From: Sphaeroforma sirkka
Taxonomy: Eukaryota > Opisthokonta > Ichthyosporea > Ichthyophonida
Assembly (NCBI GenBank): GCA_001586965.3
Contig: LUCW03000714.1
Location: 20,001-60,000 of the forward strand
Direction of reading: 5' to 3'
DNA: 40,000 nucleotides
In this document: in pieces, positions 14,743-27,349 of the stretch
Layout: every line of letters begins with the position of its first letter
How positions within the stretch are numbered: the stretch's first letter is position 1
Notes under the pieces: generated by a model
What the model was told of the DNA's origin: nothing
What the model saw: the letters and a program-made list of their open reading frames with translations, nothing else
Database searches by the model: none
Program-made: the position numbers and the translations under genes

Positions 14743-15222
14743 ATGGATTTCGTATCACGCAACACACGGGAGATTGAGATGATGGCAAAGGCCATGGTGT
14801 GTGTATCAACTTTAGTATAGAACCAAAGGCGTTTGTGATCCTTCCAAGTTGAAGGACACTTTATATTTGTAATTCAGAATTTAAAAGTTTAGTTGCTGAA
14901 CCGGCACCAGCGCGGATACGCTGTCATGGCTGAATACCAGAAGCGACTAGGTTGCACACAGAGCGGGTTTCACTTCGCATTAGCTGCACTTTGTTGCGGA
15001 CTTTTGGCATTGGGACTATACTGCACAGCTGTACCGGTGTTTTGTGCTGGTAAATCACCTTCACATGAAGTATTGAGTACACTGGTGTGCTCGAGCTTTA
15101 GGGATAATACGAACGAAGTAGAAGGAGCTAGGTTCATACCCGATGCTGAATGGTCGCAATCACCTTTATATGAGAATGTGAAGGCCTATAAGGACGTTGA
15201 TAGAGCAGGTAATATGAAGTAG
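14743..15222 (+). CDS. Small single-pass membrane protein, unrecognised
   Basis: Two exons join in phase: 14743-14796 (start codon, MDFVSRNTREIEMMAKAM, donor GTGTGT) and 14893-15222 (acceptor TTTAG). The product is 127 residues. An amphipathic charged N-terminus (about residues 1-38) precedes a hydrophobic segment, FALAALCCGLLALGLYCTAV, at roughly 45-64, then a polar C-terminal tail of about 60 residues ending in a Lys/Asp-rich stretch. Size and layout recall small mitochondrial or ER membrane proteins, but no family was recognised. The short first exon is inferred from phase and splice sites; the second exon is better supported by its length and composition. Confidence 0.5.
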
Positions 15223-17028
15223 AATGTTGTTGCAATTCATCAAAGTTTTAACATGAACATTTTGCTATTTTCTTATTTTGTTTGAGATATGCGGGACGCA
15301 AACGTAGCCAGTGGAGAGATGACACAGTTTCCCGCAGTATGCTATTAAAAGCATAACTAGCAGACAGTTGCGCTCATAGTTCTGTATATACTGTAGTGTT
15401 CGTCTTTGTAATGGTATCTATTAGATAAAATTTGAAGCTCACTTCAAAAATTAATGAGAAGGTATCGAATTTGTATCAGTGTCCGTATTTCTCAACCTGG
15501 TACAGTTGAACTCCACAAGAACATATTCGCAAGTCGTTCAACTAGCACTTATATAATGCGTGTGAATAGATCAGCTTACTTCTAAATAAATTCAGCGCAC
15601 CATGGTTTCGGCTGTCTCCACGGATTGGTAAATATACGCTCGTACTCGTAATTACACGGACGAAAAAAATGTCTTGATCTATTTATCATTTGTAGTTTCA
15701 TGTTGATGTTTCAGTTCCATATCCAGCAGTCTAGTAGACACTGTCATTACAGTGGAGTTTTTAGAAGGCGTATTATAAATGTTGCAATGATAGGCTCATT
15801 CCTATTCGTGCAAGCAATAATTGACTATTAGACCGCATACCCACTCCCGAAATATACTCTCGTGAGCTTCTGCCTGCAATGATTGATTTGTGATACATAC
15901 CTACGAAGGGTTGCGACCTACAGGTTCAATATGGATTTGTGCACAAATTTGTGGTTTCATTGTGCAACGATTCGTAAATTTCAGGCACATTTGCGTCATC
16001 AGATGCCTATACAGTACGTGGCATAGTGTTCGTATTTAAAGATATACCTTTTCCTGTATGCACGCAAAACAGTACGTGCATAGAGATTAGAGGTGGGTAC
16101 TGGATTGGTGAGTGATGACATGTACGAAACATTTTATGTTCTGTGTATATTGTTTATCCATGAGTCTATGTGTCTACGCAAATTGTATGCGCACATACTT
16201 GTATGTATTCGTGTATTCAATAAAAACTCAAAGAGTAATCGTGATTTGAACTCGTCATCTTTGTGCCTCTGATTTTAAAGTGAGATTCATCTCCTTGTGA
16301 CGTATAGATGCTTGAATTTGTTATTGGTGTGTGGATTTCGTATGCAGGCAAACGATATTCGTATGGGCGGAGGAGTACTTCTGCACATACATCTGCGCTC
16401 GAATACACGTTTACATATATGCCTGTATCCACGCAATATGTACCCATATGGGCTGAAGAGTATAGCTTGACATACATATGCGATATTAAGTTTTTACATG
16501 ACGGTTTTAAGAAGGGAGCTAGTTATACAGTATTGAGACCACATTTTTTTTTAAATCAGCCCTCACATGCATCAATACATAATCGTGGTCAACAGCTGTA
16601 CAGGCGTGTTCTACGCTTTTCTATCTTTTTGCGATTGTGTCCACCAAGTCGTGTCTTTGTGCTGCATTACATCCGCAATACTGTAGAAGTTGTGCGATAT
16701 AGGGTTAACAGGGATGTGTGCTTGAGTTTCTTTGTGCTGCATTACATTCGCAATACAGTAGGAGCTGTGCGATATAGGGTCAACAAGGATGTGAGCTTGA
16801 GTTTGACTCTCACACTCGACATTCTTCTTTGATATGGTAAAATTTCAATCGTCATACCGCTGTGATGATCTGAATGCACAACTACTGTTTATTAACATGA
16901 TATTCTACAAGCGTTGCATCTGAACGCACGCACACAGTATATGTTCCGCACATTAGGTTTAAAGTAATGAATCCATACCCATACCCACACGTTGTTTCAC
17001 TCATGCACACACTCCTCGATATTTGTAG
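15223..17028. other. Mostly non-coding stretch with one uncertain open frame
   Basis: No recognised gene. The only long frame is 16308-16832 (+), 174 codons from a non-AUG-supported context; it has no known domain and includes a 75-bp in-frame duplication (listed separately). Upstream exons of the unrecognised gene starting by 17029 may lie here. Confidence 0.45.
16656..16805 (+). repeat. 75-bp tandem duplication, in frame
   Basis: Two adjacent 75-bp copies (16656-16730, 16731-16805) beginning TTTGTGCTGCATTACAT differ at about ten positions. Because 75 is a multiple of three, the open frame stays intact and encodes FVLHYIRNTV-VRYRVN-DV twice. Whether it is translated is unknown. Confidence 0.9.
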
Positions 17029-20000
17029 AGGATATTCTCACGCCGCTTAGCTACGATGATGGGAGTATGCATCCGCCAGTACTTCAGCGGATATCGTTGG
17101 AGACGTTCGTTCAAGAGATTGTGAAGGTTGAAGCACGACACAGCATTACTGATACACAAGGCAGTGTTGTTCCGACGAGCATTACGGAGGCCTACGTTCG
17201 GCGTACTCTGAAATCTCTGATTTCTGTTCTTGATGAAGGTGTGTTTAAGTAAAACTGTAAAGCTCGTAGGTGCAAATAAAAAGCAATATATACAATACTT
17301 GAGGCTGCATAATATCCGGATCGATCCGACACACAGCCCAATATCCATATATACTTTAGATCGATCTTGCTGTTTGTTAAATGCCATGGAATATAGGATC
17401 CAAAGAGAAGGGGAGAGAATCCAGAAAAGAACTATCATTGGCGAATGTTTCTCAGGCCTATAAGAAGTGCACTAGCAATATGTCGTATGACAATCTGCAT
17501 GCCGTACTGTATCTGACAAGTCGTCTCGTACAGGCGCTGGATAAAGAACCAAGGTAAGATGCAGATATATTGGTTGCCAATACTGTGCTTGGACGTATAT
17601 GATGTAAGGGCGTGACTAAAAGTCATTTCATCAAGCATGTTTTGCACCACTCTTCTCCAAAGTGGTTTGTTCCACTGCGATCGAAACGCTATTTGCAGAG
17701 AATGATAAACTGCTGCTCTGAATTCAGCTCTGCCTTTCAATCGCGTCGTCCTTGGCAACGAGGCTTAATGAATTCCAAAAACGGAATCGCTTGCTACTTG
17801 GCATTCAATACACATATTCAGATGTGAGTGGTGGCTCACCAACGGGTCTGGTGTTGGTCTGTGGAGAGGAAGGTTGGTACCGTGGGAACCTGATGTTGAT
17901 CTTGCTGTAACCGCGCGCTCAAAAAGATGGTGAGAAGTGAGATCTGTATCCAAGTACGAGTCCCCTGTTGTTCTATAGAGCTGTGTTCAACAGAGTGTGT
18001 CCGTCTGGGTAACTCTAAAGAGACTACATGTTGTATACAATTAAATATGCTTTTATCTGTTTGATTGGCATGTCCCCCTGTCACTCTAGAACGACCACAT
18101 ATTTAATACAGTTAAAGATATTTTATCCTTTTATATGCTATTGATTTTGCGATACTCAGGAGGATTTTTACCCAATTGAATACGTCCAAACCGGCACCTA
18201 CTAGTACAAGTTCACTATCGTGGTACCGCATATATGAACGGCCTCACTGATCTTTGAGAGGAATACAACCAAACTTTCTCACGACATTCTCATTACAGGT
18301 GTATGAATGCCCTGTGGGATGATGGTGGTTTCGTTCTCAAACAGATGCTAATGAAATGCAGGTATGGGGATGAGTGGTTTTTAATATATCATGAGTGGTA
18401 GCCCGAGAGCTTAGTCCATTAACGATTGAATCCATTATAGACGTTGGTTCCGCAAATTTATTTTGGCAAACGAGAAGCAGTGATGACGTTAGGTGGCTAT
18501 AGCTCGTTTGGTAGGACACATGCACACTTTGAATCGATCATATATGATTGTCTTGCACAGCCTTGAGTTCGATTGAATCATTGCAAGACCAATGTTGTTG
18601 GGTTTTCCAATACCAATGAATGCATCCCGTCGAGATTAATGAAAGCTTATCTAGTACTGGCAAACACAGTACCCGAAAAGGGAACACATTGAGGTGTAGG
18701 AAGGATAAAATGAAGACACACTGGAGCGTAGCACAGCGCCTCAGCCTGTCGGAAGAGCTGCACACTATTCATCGAAAGACACGTGTCGACTTCCATGTTT
18801 TTGAAAAGAACAACCAGGGGCGATTTGTTCAAGAATGCGGGTATGTGTTTGATTTCGTAGCGGGAGCAGGTTCTGAAAAACGCCAATTTACATTCCAAGT
18901 CGAACTCGTACGAGAGGTTTGCAGGCAAACGAACTAATCAGTGTTTCAAGACACTATAAATTATTAATCGCGAATATAGTTCAAATTCATAGGATACCAG
19001 AGCCAACCTGGATTGGTGCCTGACAGGCATGTAGTTGACATACATGGCATATATCTTATAGTCTAAGAACCTTCTTGTATGATAAGATGCTGCTCACTAA
19101 TCGACCCACAAAGTGATATCAGAAGATTGCAGTCACTATTTCATTTGACTAGATCGTGACTCTTAATATGCATAGAAATCTAGTTGTTGATTGGTAAAAA
19201 ATGTACCAAGCAATATAAATAGTCAAAACGCTTGCCAACTATTGACACTTCAGCTTGTATCTCATGAATAATCATCAATGAACACCGTAGATCGTTCACA
19301 ACACTTCAAATTACAATCAGTATGGACAAATTTGATCACACCAAAGTAATTTGTGTGATGAGGTGCGAACCTCTCTGCTTATCTAGCTGGTGAATAAGGT
19401 GTTGGCCCTGTTTGACTTTGCAACTGATAGTCTGAGTATATTTACGGCACCGATCATATTCAATTGTATATTCAGAGAAGATGCTGAAGATCGGCAGTGC
19501 AAAGTAGAATGGACAGAGAAGGAAATATTTCCGCTGACTAAATACAGTCTCAAAGGGGGGCTTCTGGTATGGTGTTTGTCTATGGTCGTATCGATTCGAA
19601 TATATACACTTGACCATTGATGTGTGTTGTATATTTTATGCCAACAGCTTTTTGCCCGCGCTTTAGTATCGTCTAAATCAATTATGTCCATTCGATACTT
19701 AGTTGTCACCTTCAACATATATTCATGATGCTTTTACAAACTAAACGGTGTCATTCAAATCAAATGCACTTTATTGCAAAACAATCAGGCGAATGGACCG
19801 GCGAATCTGACCGCCTTTATGGATCTACTCTTCCCGTTCCAACCGGCGGTGGATCAAGACAGTAACATTAAGGCGCAGTTGACACAGCAACGGACGAATT
19901 TGCAGGTATGTCGCTCGAAGTGAATTATCGGCATTCTGGAAAAAACAATAGGAATTTGTCGATTTGAATGTCTAATTTAGAAGGCTATGATTTATACCGT

Positions 20001-20577
20001 AAAAGTAGACAGCTGAAATTGAGCTTTTACGACGGTTTCTTGTGTCCCATATCTCGGGTGGTAATCCGATACAAGGTAAAATTGCTAAACAAGGAGGTGA
20101 ATGACGCACTGAGGACATGAATCGGTCCCTTCAAAAGGCCAGATCATATGAGTGTTAAAGTCCGGAGATAAAAGGAAGGAGCTACAGCCGATTTGCTAGC
20201 AAACTAACCAATATCGGTCTTATCATTTATTCAAAAATTAGTGCATTGCAGCCGTCGAAGCTTTGGGTTGGGTACAAGATCGTTTATTTGTAGATTTCTG
20301 GGATAGCCTGAAGAAACATCCTAAGAGATGAAATTTTAGGTGGTTCTCACTAGACGGCCGCGGCTACACGCCCTCATATGTGAACCAGTATTGCTGTGTG
20401 GCAGCTCTATTTTCAAATGAGCAGCGATACCTGCGGTTTTTTGAAATTGTAGGGGTTATTTGCGTACCTGAGAAAACAAGTCAAGAACATGTAAGGGATC
20501 TCGATGTGCCCGTGAAAGCGAAACAGGCTAGCGAACGCGTGCACCTTCTATCTGTGATTTTGTATGCTATAACATAG
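17029..20577 (+). CDS. Unrecognised multi-exon gene (5' and possibly 3' ends undefined)
   Basis: Exons that chain in phase: 17029-17240, 17456-17553, 18299-18361, about 18655-18916, 19387-19566, 19789-19905, a possible 20-nt microexon 20252-20271, and 20340 onward to a stop TAG at 20575-20577 (or a donor GTAAGG after 20490). The product, over 350 residues, is soluble and looks mainly helical, with segments such as PPVLQRISLETFVQEIVKVE, AVLYLTSRLVQALDKEP, LVNKVLALFDFATDSLSIF and LTAFMDLLFPFQPAVDQ. No catalytic motif, signal peptide or membrane span is evident. The helical, leucine-rich pattern suggests a repeat or scaffold protein, but no family was recognised. Weak points: the donors after 17240 (GTGTTT) and 18916 (GTTTGC), the acceptor near 18655, and the microexon. 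The first exon seen is not the start. Confidence 0.5.
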
Positions 20578-20778
20578 CATCAGCATTGAAAACTTCAAGC
20601 TGAAAATGCTAAAAAGAAGCAAATAAAAAAACTTGACAGTAGAGCAGCTCGAATTTGCCCTGAGGTGGGTACAGTCCCGCGAAAATCGAATACCGTTCCA
20701 GAACATTTACCGCTACATTAATGGTGGTAGTGGACTTTGACAACGACGACAGAGAGGTTCACTCTCACGACTACCCGC

Positions 20779-20779
20779 G

Positions 20780-20838
<59 letters not shown>

Positions 20839-20924
20839 CTATATATATATATATACATATATACACACACATACATACACACACACAACACACACACATC
20901 ACACACACACATATATACATAATA

Positions 20925-20987
<63 letters not shown>

Positions 20988-21098
20988 ATAATTCTCTATA
21001 TGTATATAAAACACACTCACTCATCACACAAACACACAATATCACACATCATAATATGAATTATATATATATATATATATATGAAAATATATATATAT

Positions 21099-21131
<33 letters not shown>

Positions 21132-22440
21132 TAATATATACATATATATATATATATAATATATAAACATACACATATGTTATATATATATACCACACAT
21201 ATATCTTTATATATACACAACAAATAATAATAATAATAATATTATTATATATATATATTATATATATAATACATATACATATAATGTTACAGGTTGGACA
21301 AAAACCTGAACGCAAATTGATGTATGTATGCATGCATATGTGAAAACCTTATATGTATTGTACACAAACATCACTACACATGCATGCGTACGTACGTATT
21401 ACATATAATATTATTATTATAATATATATTATTATTAATATATATTATTACATATATATATTATATTTATATATACATACATATACAATTATATATATAT
21501 ATATACATGGAATATATTCGATGTTTGCAATAATAATTAATTTTAATAATATAATATACATATTATGTTATTGCATTATACGTATCATGTATGCCAATGT
21601 ATATATATATAATAATAATATATCAATACATACACCGCGCACATGCACGCACATGCAACGCACACAACAACGCACGCGCACATCATCAATATCATCATCA
21701 CATCATTAATATATGTATGTATACATATATTATTATTATATGTTATAATATACATATTATTATACATACATATTATATAATAATATATTATAATATATAA
21801 TATTGGATGGTTATGCACATATCTATAATATTAATATGTATACAATAATATTATATATTATTATAATATATTATATGGCATAATAATAATAATAATACAT
21901 GCATAATATAATATAATAATTACATACATATTATTATTATTAATATTATTATTATATACTGGCTATAATACGTACACATATTGCCATGCATACATACACA
22001 ATATCACACATGCATATAATAATATCCAATACATATGTGCGTAAAGAATACATATCACATACGTGTAATATGACATGCATATTGTATTACATACATATGC
22101 ATGGTAACAATAATAATAGCATACACACATATATGTATTAATAAAGAGGATATTGATGCATACATTGCGCGCGTGGCAATGTATCAATATTATGTATTAT
22201 ATATCATCCATAATACATAATTATATTATTATTATAATAGCATATAACAATATTATATTATAATATACATAAGGTTATATGTAATATCATATATTATTAC
22301 ATATAGTTATAATAACATACATACATATACATAATAATATTACAAAATAAATAATATTATGTGCATTATTGTATTATACATATAAACATATATTATATAT
22401 ATATATGTATATATAATATAATATAATGGTTATATATATA

Positions 22441-22475
<35 letters not shown>

Positions 22476-22523
22476 CATATCAAATAATATATATATATAC
22501 AATAATATATATAATATATATAT

Positions 22524-22568
<45 letters not shown>

Positions 22569-23163
22569 TATATACATACATATATATAATGTTTTGTATA
22601 TATATAGATGTGAAGATTAATAGACAAAATATATGGATGTGTTTATAGAAATAAATTTTTTATATACACACTGCACACACACAACACGCATCACGCATAA
22701 TATATATATATATATATATATAATACGCAGACACAAAACAAAACACACACACACACACAACACAACAACTCCACATCAATATTAATATATATATATATGT
22801 GTGTGTGTGTATATTACATATACATATACGCATATATTATAACATTATATATATATATATTTATAAATATATCCATTTTATATACATGTACACATACATA
22901 CATACGTATATATAATTCAAGGGTGCGATACACAACTTCTTTATCATAAGCATTAGGCATATATATATATATATATATTTTTATATACATATATATAATA
23001 TGGATAAATGCGCACACACACGCAATACGGATCACGCACATCATCAATCATCATCATAATGTATATATATATATACATATACAAACATGTCAACATACAT
23101 CATCATCAATATTATATATATATATATATACATACATACATATGCGCAATACACGCACGCACG

Positions 23164-23198
<35 letters not shown>

Positions 23199-23669
23199 AT
23201 CATATAATATATATTATTATATATACATATTACGCGCATATATACACATAATATGTCAACATCATCATCAATCATGCAATATAGCCATATAATACATATT
23301 ATTATTATATATAATACATATTGGTATTACATACATACATACACGCACGTAATGTGTCATCAATACACATATTGTTACGTATATTATTATATTAGTTGCA
23401 CACACACACACATCATCATCATCATCATCATCATCAATAATAATATGAGCATATATATATATTATATATACATATTATATATATATATATATATATTAAT
23501 ATTATTATATATATATATATGGATTAAATACATATATGATACATGGCGTACACATGCATGCGTAATAATAATATGATGCATATATATATACATACATGCA
23601 TGCATACGTACACATACAATGCCATGTGCGTACGTGCGTACGTGCTATATTAATACATATATATATATA

Positions 23670-23753
<84 letters not shown>

Positions 23754-23814
23754 TATATATATATATATAGCATACATATTATATATATATATATATATAT
23801 CTAGATATATTATG
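20779..23814. repeat. 3-kb simple-sequence island
   Basis: Nearly continuous TA, CATA, CA, AAT/TAA and CAT repeats, with only scattered short unique segments. Long TA runs flank the block (20783-20834 and 23650-23810). Pure (CAT)n tracts lie at 23165-23199 and 23411-23437. The open frames here are low-complexity artefacts. The sequence could be a decayed satellite or an assembly-collapsed array. Confidence 0.93.
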
Positions 23815-25776
23815 TGATGGTTATGTTGGCCGAGCATGCAACAATACGCATCTCAGTTAGAATTTCAACTTAATTCTTCACAGACTGTAGCCCTGTCTGT
23901 ATCATGAAGGCGTTTTATACTTTCAAATACTATTCAAAGGGAACTTGTCCCATATATTTGTGGAAGCGAGTAATATACCGACTGCGTGTATATGGTCTAT
24001 TGTGCACCTAATATACTTAGTGGTTTTGCGATGATTAACTGACGAAACTACGTTGCCGAGTGTTTAATTCAATCAAAAGCAGCGACAGTTTTGTCCTTCT
24101 GGCGCCAGTCCGATCAGTCATATGGTCACTTCTATACTACTACTCTGTCTTGAAATAGAGACTCTCTCTCAAAAGGATACAACATCGTTGAATAGACTCT
24201 CTCGCTATTTCAGAGACAAAAGTCTCTCCCTCGCTCAATAGGGACTCTCTCATTATTTCCCTCTCTATAATAAACTAAAAAATAACTCTCTCTCTCGCTC
24301 TCCTCTGTGGAGACTGGTGGGTCATATTTCGTTTCTCGGCTTTTGACATTTTTAAAATGGTGTTCAACTATCTGCCTATCACAAAAAGAGAGACAAGAAG
24401 GCTGTGATATTACGAAAAAATATTTATTTGTATTATCATACTGTTTCATGTTTTAGGAGATTCTGTGTCTTTCTGTTGGATGTCGGTCACGTCGGTCGTT
24501 TAAAAAAAAGGTGCTCAAGTCTCAAATCTCAATGCACACACTCCGCACGGCGCACTGTCCGCGGCCTCGGTCTTGACGGGTAGGAAACGTATGCTTAATC
24601 TCATCCCGATCGGACTATTGGTTTAAAAGTTATGAAGGATTCGCGCTACACGTATACATTATCGATATACAAGCCATCCATACCTCACAGACTGGCATTT
24701 TATAATACAACTTTATTGGTCTATGGGGGTTTTTGTGTGCGCGTATAGCGAGTCTGGACGTGTATTTCGGGTACCTCAAATTCTCACTGGTACAAAAAAT
24801 CCTGGATCGAATATGAGGTACCTGAAATACATATCCGGACTCGCTATACATGCACATATAGCCCCCCATAGACAGTCCAATTGGGATGAGATTAAGCATA
24901 CGCTCATTACTCGTCAAGACTAAGAATTTGGGTCGTCTAGTGTCCAATTAGATTGACTTCACAAGGCACCTCTAGGTCAGCCTCTATAGTAAAAATCTCT
25001 CCTCTCCTATTAAAAGCCAAATTTTTATGTATTCCGCTCCTATTGAACAGAAGAAGTAAAATAAATATTTGTCTGCTTTATAAAAAGGACAAAACCAAGC
25101 GAGGGAGTGAAAGGGCCACCAAGCACCAGCCCAGTGGCCCACCAGTGATCAGATGGTTTGGCCTGGGACCTGCGTGACTGGGTCCTATGCACTCTGGTGG
25201 GGAGCCGGAGATTGAGAATTCTTTGTTCTAGAATCCTTTGTTCCAGCCCTTCCACCAGTCCAGGGGCCATATTTAGGTTAAAAAAAGTATAGTCCTTTGA
25301 CCGTTCTTGTTCCCTTTATTTTATGTATGACTGTATGTACTGTTTTTAAAAAAATTATTTATCTTTATTTTAGGGGGTTTTTTACAAAAACCATACATAA
25401 CTTTTCTGTTGTGGTATATTTTTAATTTTTCTCTCTACTAGAATAGAGTACATATTTATTTTCATTAAATAGTAGAGTAGTAGTAAGGCTAGAGAGGAGA
25501 GAGGCTTCAGAGTATTTTTAGACTGTGGAGTCTCCAGAGAGATCATGAGATATGTAAATACACAAGTCATACTCACTAAAAGCAGTCACATACATACCGC
25601 GACATTTCGTTTTTTTTGTAAGAAACCAATATTTATTATAAAATATTTGTGTAATATGCATATTCTTATATATATGTCCTGATAATGAAAAAGTAAATAC
25701 AGTGTTACACAAATACACAATTGTTGTACTATACGGAACCTTCTGTCTATCAACGAGCATAAGTAATATTCTAAAA
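23815..25776. other. Intergenic region with repeats, no gene recognised
   Basis: 23820-24130 is unremarkable. 24140-24310 is rich in GAGACTCTCTCTC-type polypyrimidine repeats. 24570-24920 is a palindromic element (separate entry). 25090-25270 is a relatively GC-rich patch with no coding sense found. 25280-25700 is AT-rich and leads into the response-regulator promoter. Confidence 0.6.
24570..24920. mobile_element. Imperfect palindromic (MITE-like) element with nested insertion
   Basis: The right arm (24812-24920), reverse-complemented, matches the left arm 24570-24617 plus 24720-24781: both read GTCTTGACG.GTA, CGTATGCTTAATCTCATCCC, TATAGCGAGTC.GGA and GTATTTC.GGTACCTCA. Arms are about 110 bp with a ~30-bp loop. 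The left arm is interrupted by about 98 bp flanked by TATTGG at 24616-24621 and 24714-24719, like a target-site duplication. There is no transposase, so this would be a non-autonomous foldback or MITE copy; element family unknown. Confidence 0.75.
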
Positions 25777-27349
25777 ATGTCTGCAGGGGAGCATGGGATG
25801 CTACATCCAGTAGGATCACAAGGCTTAGGGGATATACAAGAAGAGCCTCAACGCAACAAAGGGGCCACTAAGTTTGAATATGGCAATACCGCTAACTATG
25901 CAGCTGAACGAGCGCCCTCCAAGACTCCCAAGAATTTGAAGATTCTAGGAGAGATACACCCGCTTAATATTTTATTGGTAGAAGACAATAAGGTGTATCA
26001 ACGAATAGTGGGAAAGCTCCTTTTTGAGCTCGGATACGGATTTGATGTGTGCAACAATGGACTAGAGGTATGCCCTATCATTTCAACCGACACATTTCGC
26101 ACAGCTGCGGTTGCCTAAAGTTATTCAAAGCACGCTGCACGCACTTTACCGATAAATTCTGTTTAGAGGGTCTGCCATTTCTGTAGCACACATCACGCGC
26201 ACTCTTTGGATGCACTTTTGAGGTATACCCACATCTACTAGCCACTGTATGCCTTCTCCTAATCAAGTACACCCTATCCGTATCTAAAGCTGCTTCCCTT
26301 TATACACTTAGTCACTGTACAAAAGTGATACGAACTTATACAGCAGTCTCCATTCTTGAATCTAGTTATCTACATTTTTTTACAACTGATGAATTGGTCA
26401 CTATTTTTCGGACTTGGTGTAGGTGATGGAATTTTACAGGCAAAGGAATTATCAGCAAGTCTATGATGTGGTCCTTATGGATTTGGATATGCCTATTATG
26501 GTAAGGTTTCTATTTGAATAGATATCTCGTGCTGTTTCACCTTTATCTCGTAACTCTGTTAAAAGGATTCAGTTTCAGACATCACCTTCACCAAACTTTT
26601 ATGTGCAACTGCAACACGTGTTATGAGCCTATATGCAGCAATGATGACAGTGCATATATAGCTAGGTTCACATATCTCGTCGTGTCTCGTCCGAGAATTC
26701 GAGTCTTATGTGGCTCGTACGTTGAGTAGCTGACTGTTCGGATAATACCCACTCACAACACGATATAATAGAACGGGAAGCAAACTTCTGACAACATCAG
26801 GCGAATCTTTTCACCTGACGAACAACCTACAATTGTGGCTCTGACGGGATCGGAATCCGTAAGCGACACCATGTTTTGTTTACAGCACGGCTTTGTGTAC
26901 TACATAGCCAAGCCCATCTCTAGCATAGAACTTGCACGGGTATGTTGAGCACAATCATTCAGTGCGCGCCAATGTATGTATCGTGCTTTAGGGCTTTTAT
27001 TTATACGCATCGTATAACAGAACGCGTGCAGAGATATGATGTCTGTATCACATAACGGATTCGCGTGTTTTAGCTGGGAGGAGTTCGTGAAAGCATTGAT
27101 TGCTTGTTGTTACCACATACCACTCGCATATATAGCTACAGGTTTGTCGCCTATCTTTTGATCGGCACAAGTATTGCCTTGCGAGGAAACGCATGCACAT
27201 ACTTGGGTTGGCCATGTAGCATAGCTCGACATAGTTCTATCTATGTCTGCTGTTGTCTCGATCAGCGATTGTTCGATTCGGTGTCGTTTCTATCGTCGTA
27301 TTCTTTTTCAGACTTGCAAGTATATCAGTCCAGTACAGATATTGAGTGA
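25777..27349 (+). CDS. Response regulator, receiver (REC) domain protein
   Basis: Receives phosphate from a histidine kinase or phosphotransfer protein on a conserved Asp. Exons 25777-26067, 26423-26500 and 26772-26939 join in phase 0; a fourth, 27074-27349 (stop), is tentative. Residues 1-60 are a polar N-terminal extension; the REC domain runs about 63-179. All key residues are visible: acidic pocket E69/D70 (LLVEDN), phospho-acceptor D117 (VVLMDLDMPIM), T148 (VALTG) and K170 (AKP). This is the standard active set, so the domain should be functional. No kinase or DNA-binding domain is seen downstream, so it looks like a stand-alone receiver or the receiver end of a larger protein. The fourth exon would add a hydrophobic stretch (FVAYLLIGTSIAL) and is doubtful. 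Confidence 0.9.

Noticed and set aside
14743..15222. Small membrane protein considered as a plasminogen receptor (PLGRKT/DUF2368)-like protein
   Set aside because: Length and a charged helix before a hydrophobic segment are similar, but no conserved residues could be aligned convincingly.
24630..24947. Overlapping frames on both strands with similar peptides (YSESG.VF.VP)
   Set aside because: The similarity arises because both frames read the two arms of one DNA palindrome; no coding evidence.
25090..25270. GC-richer patch with frames on both strands, considered as an exon or transposon fragment
   Set aside because: No recognisable domain, splice phase or terminal repeats; left as unexplained sequence.
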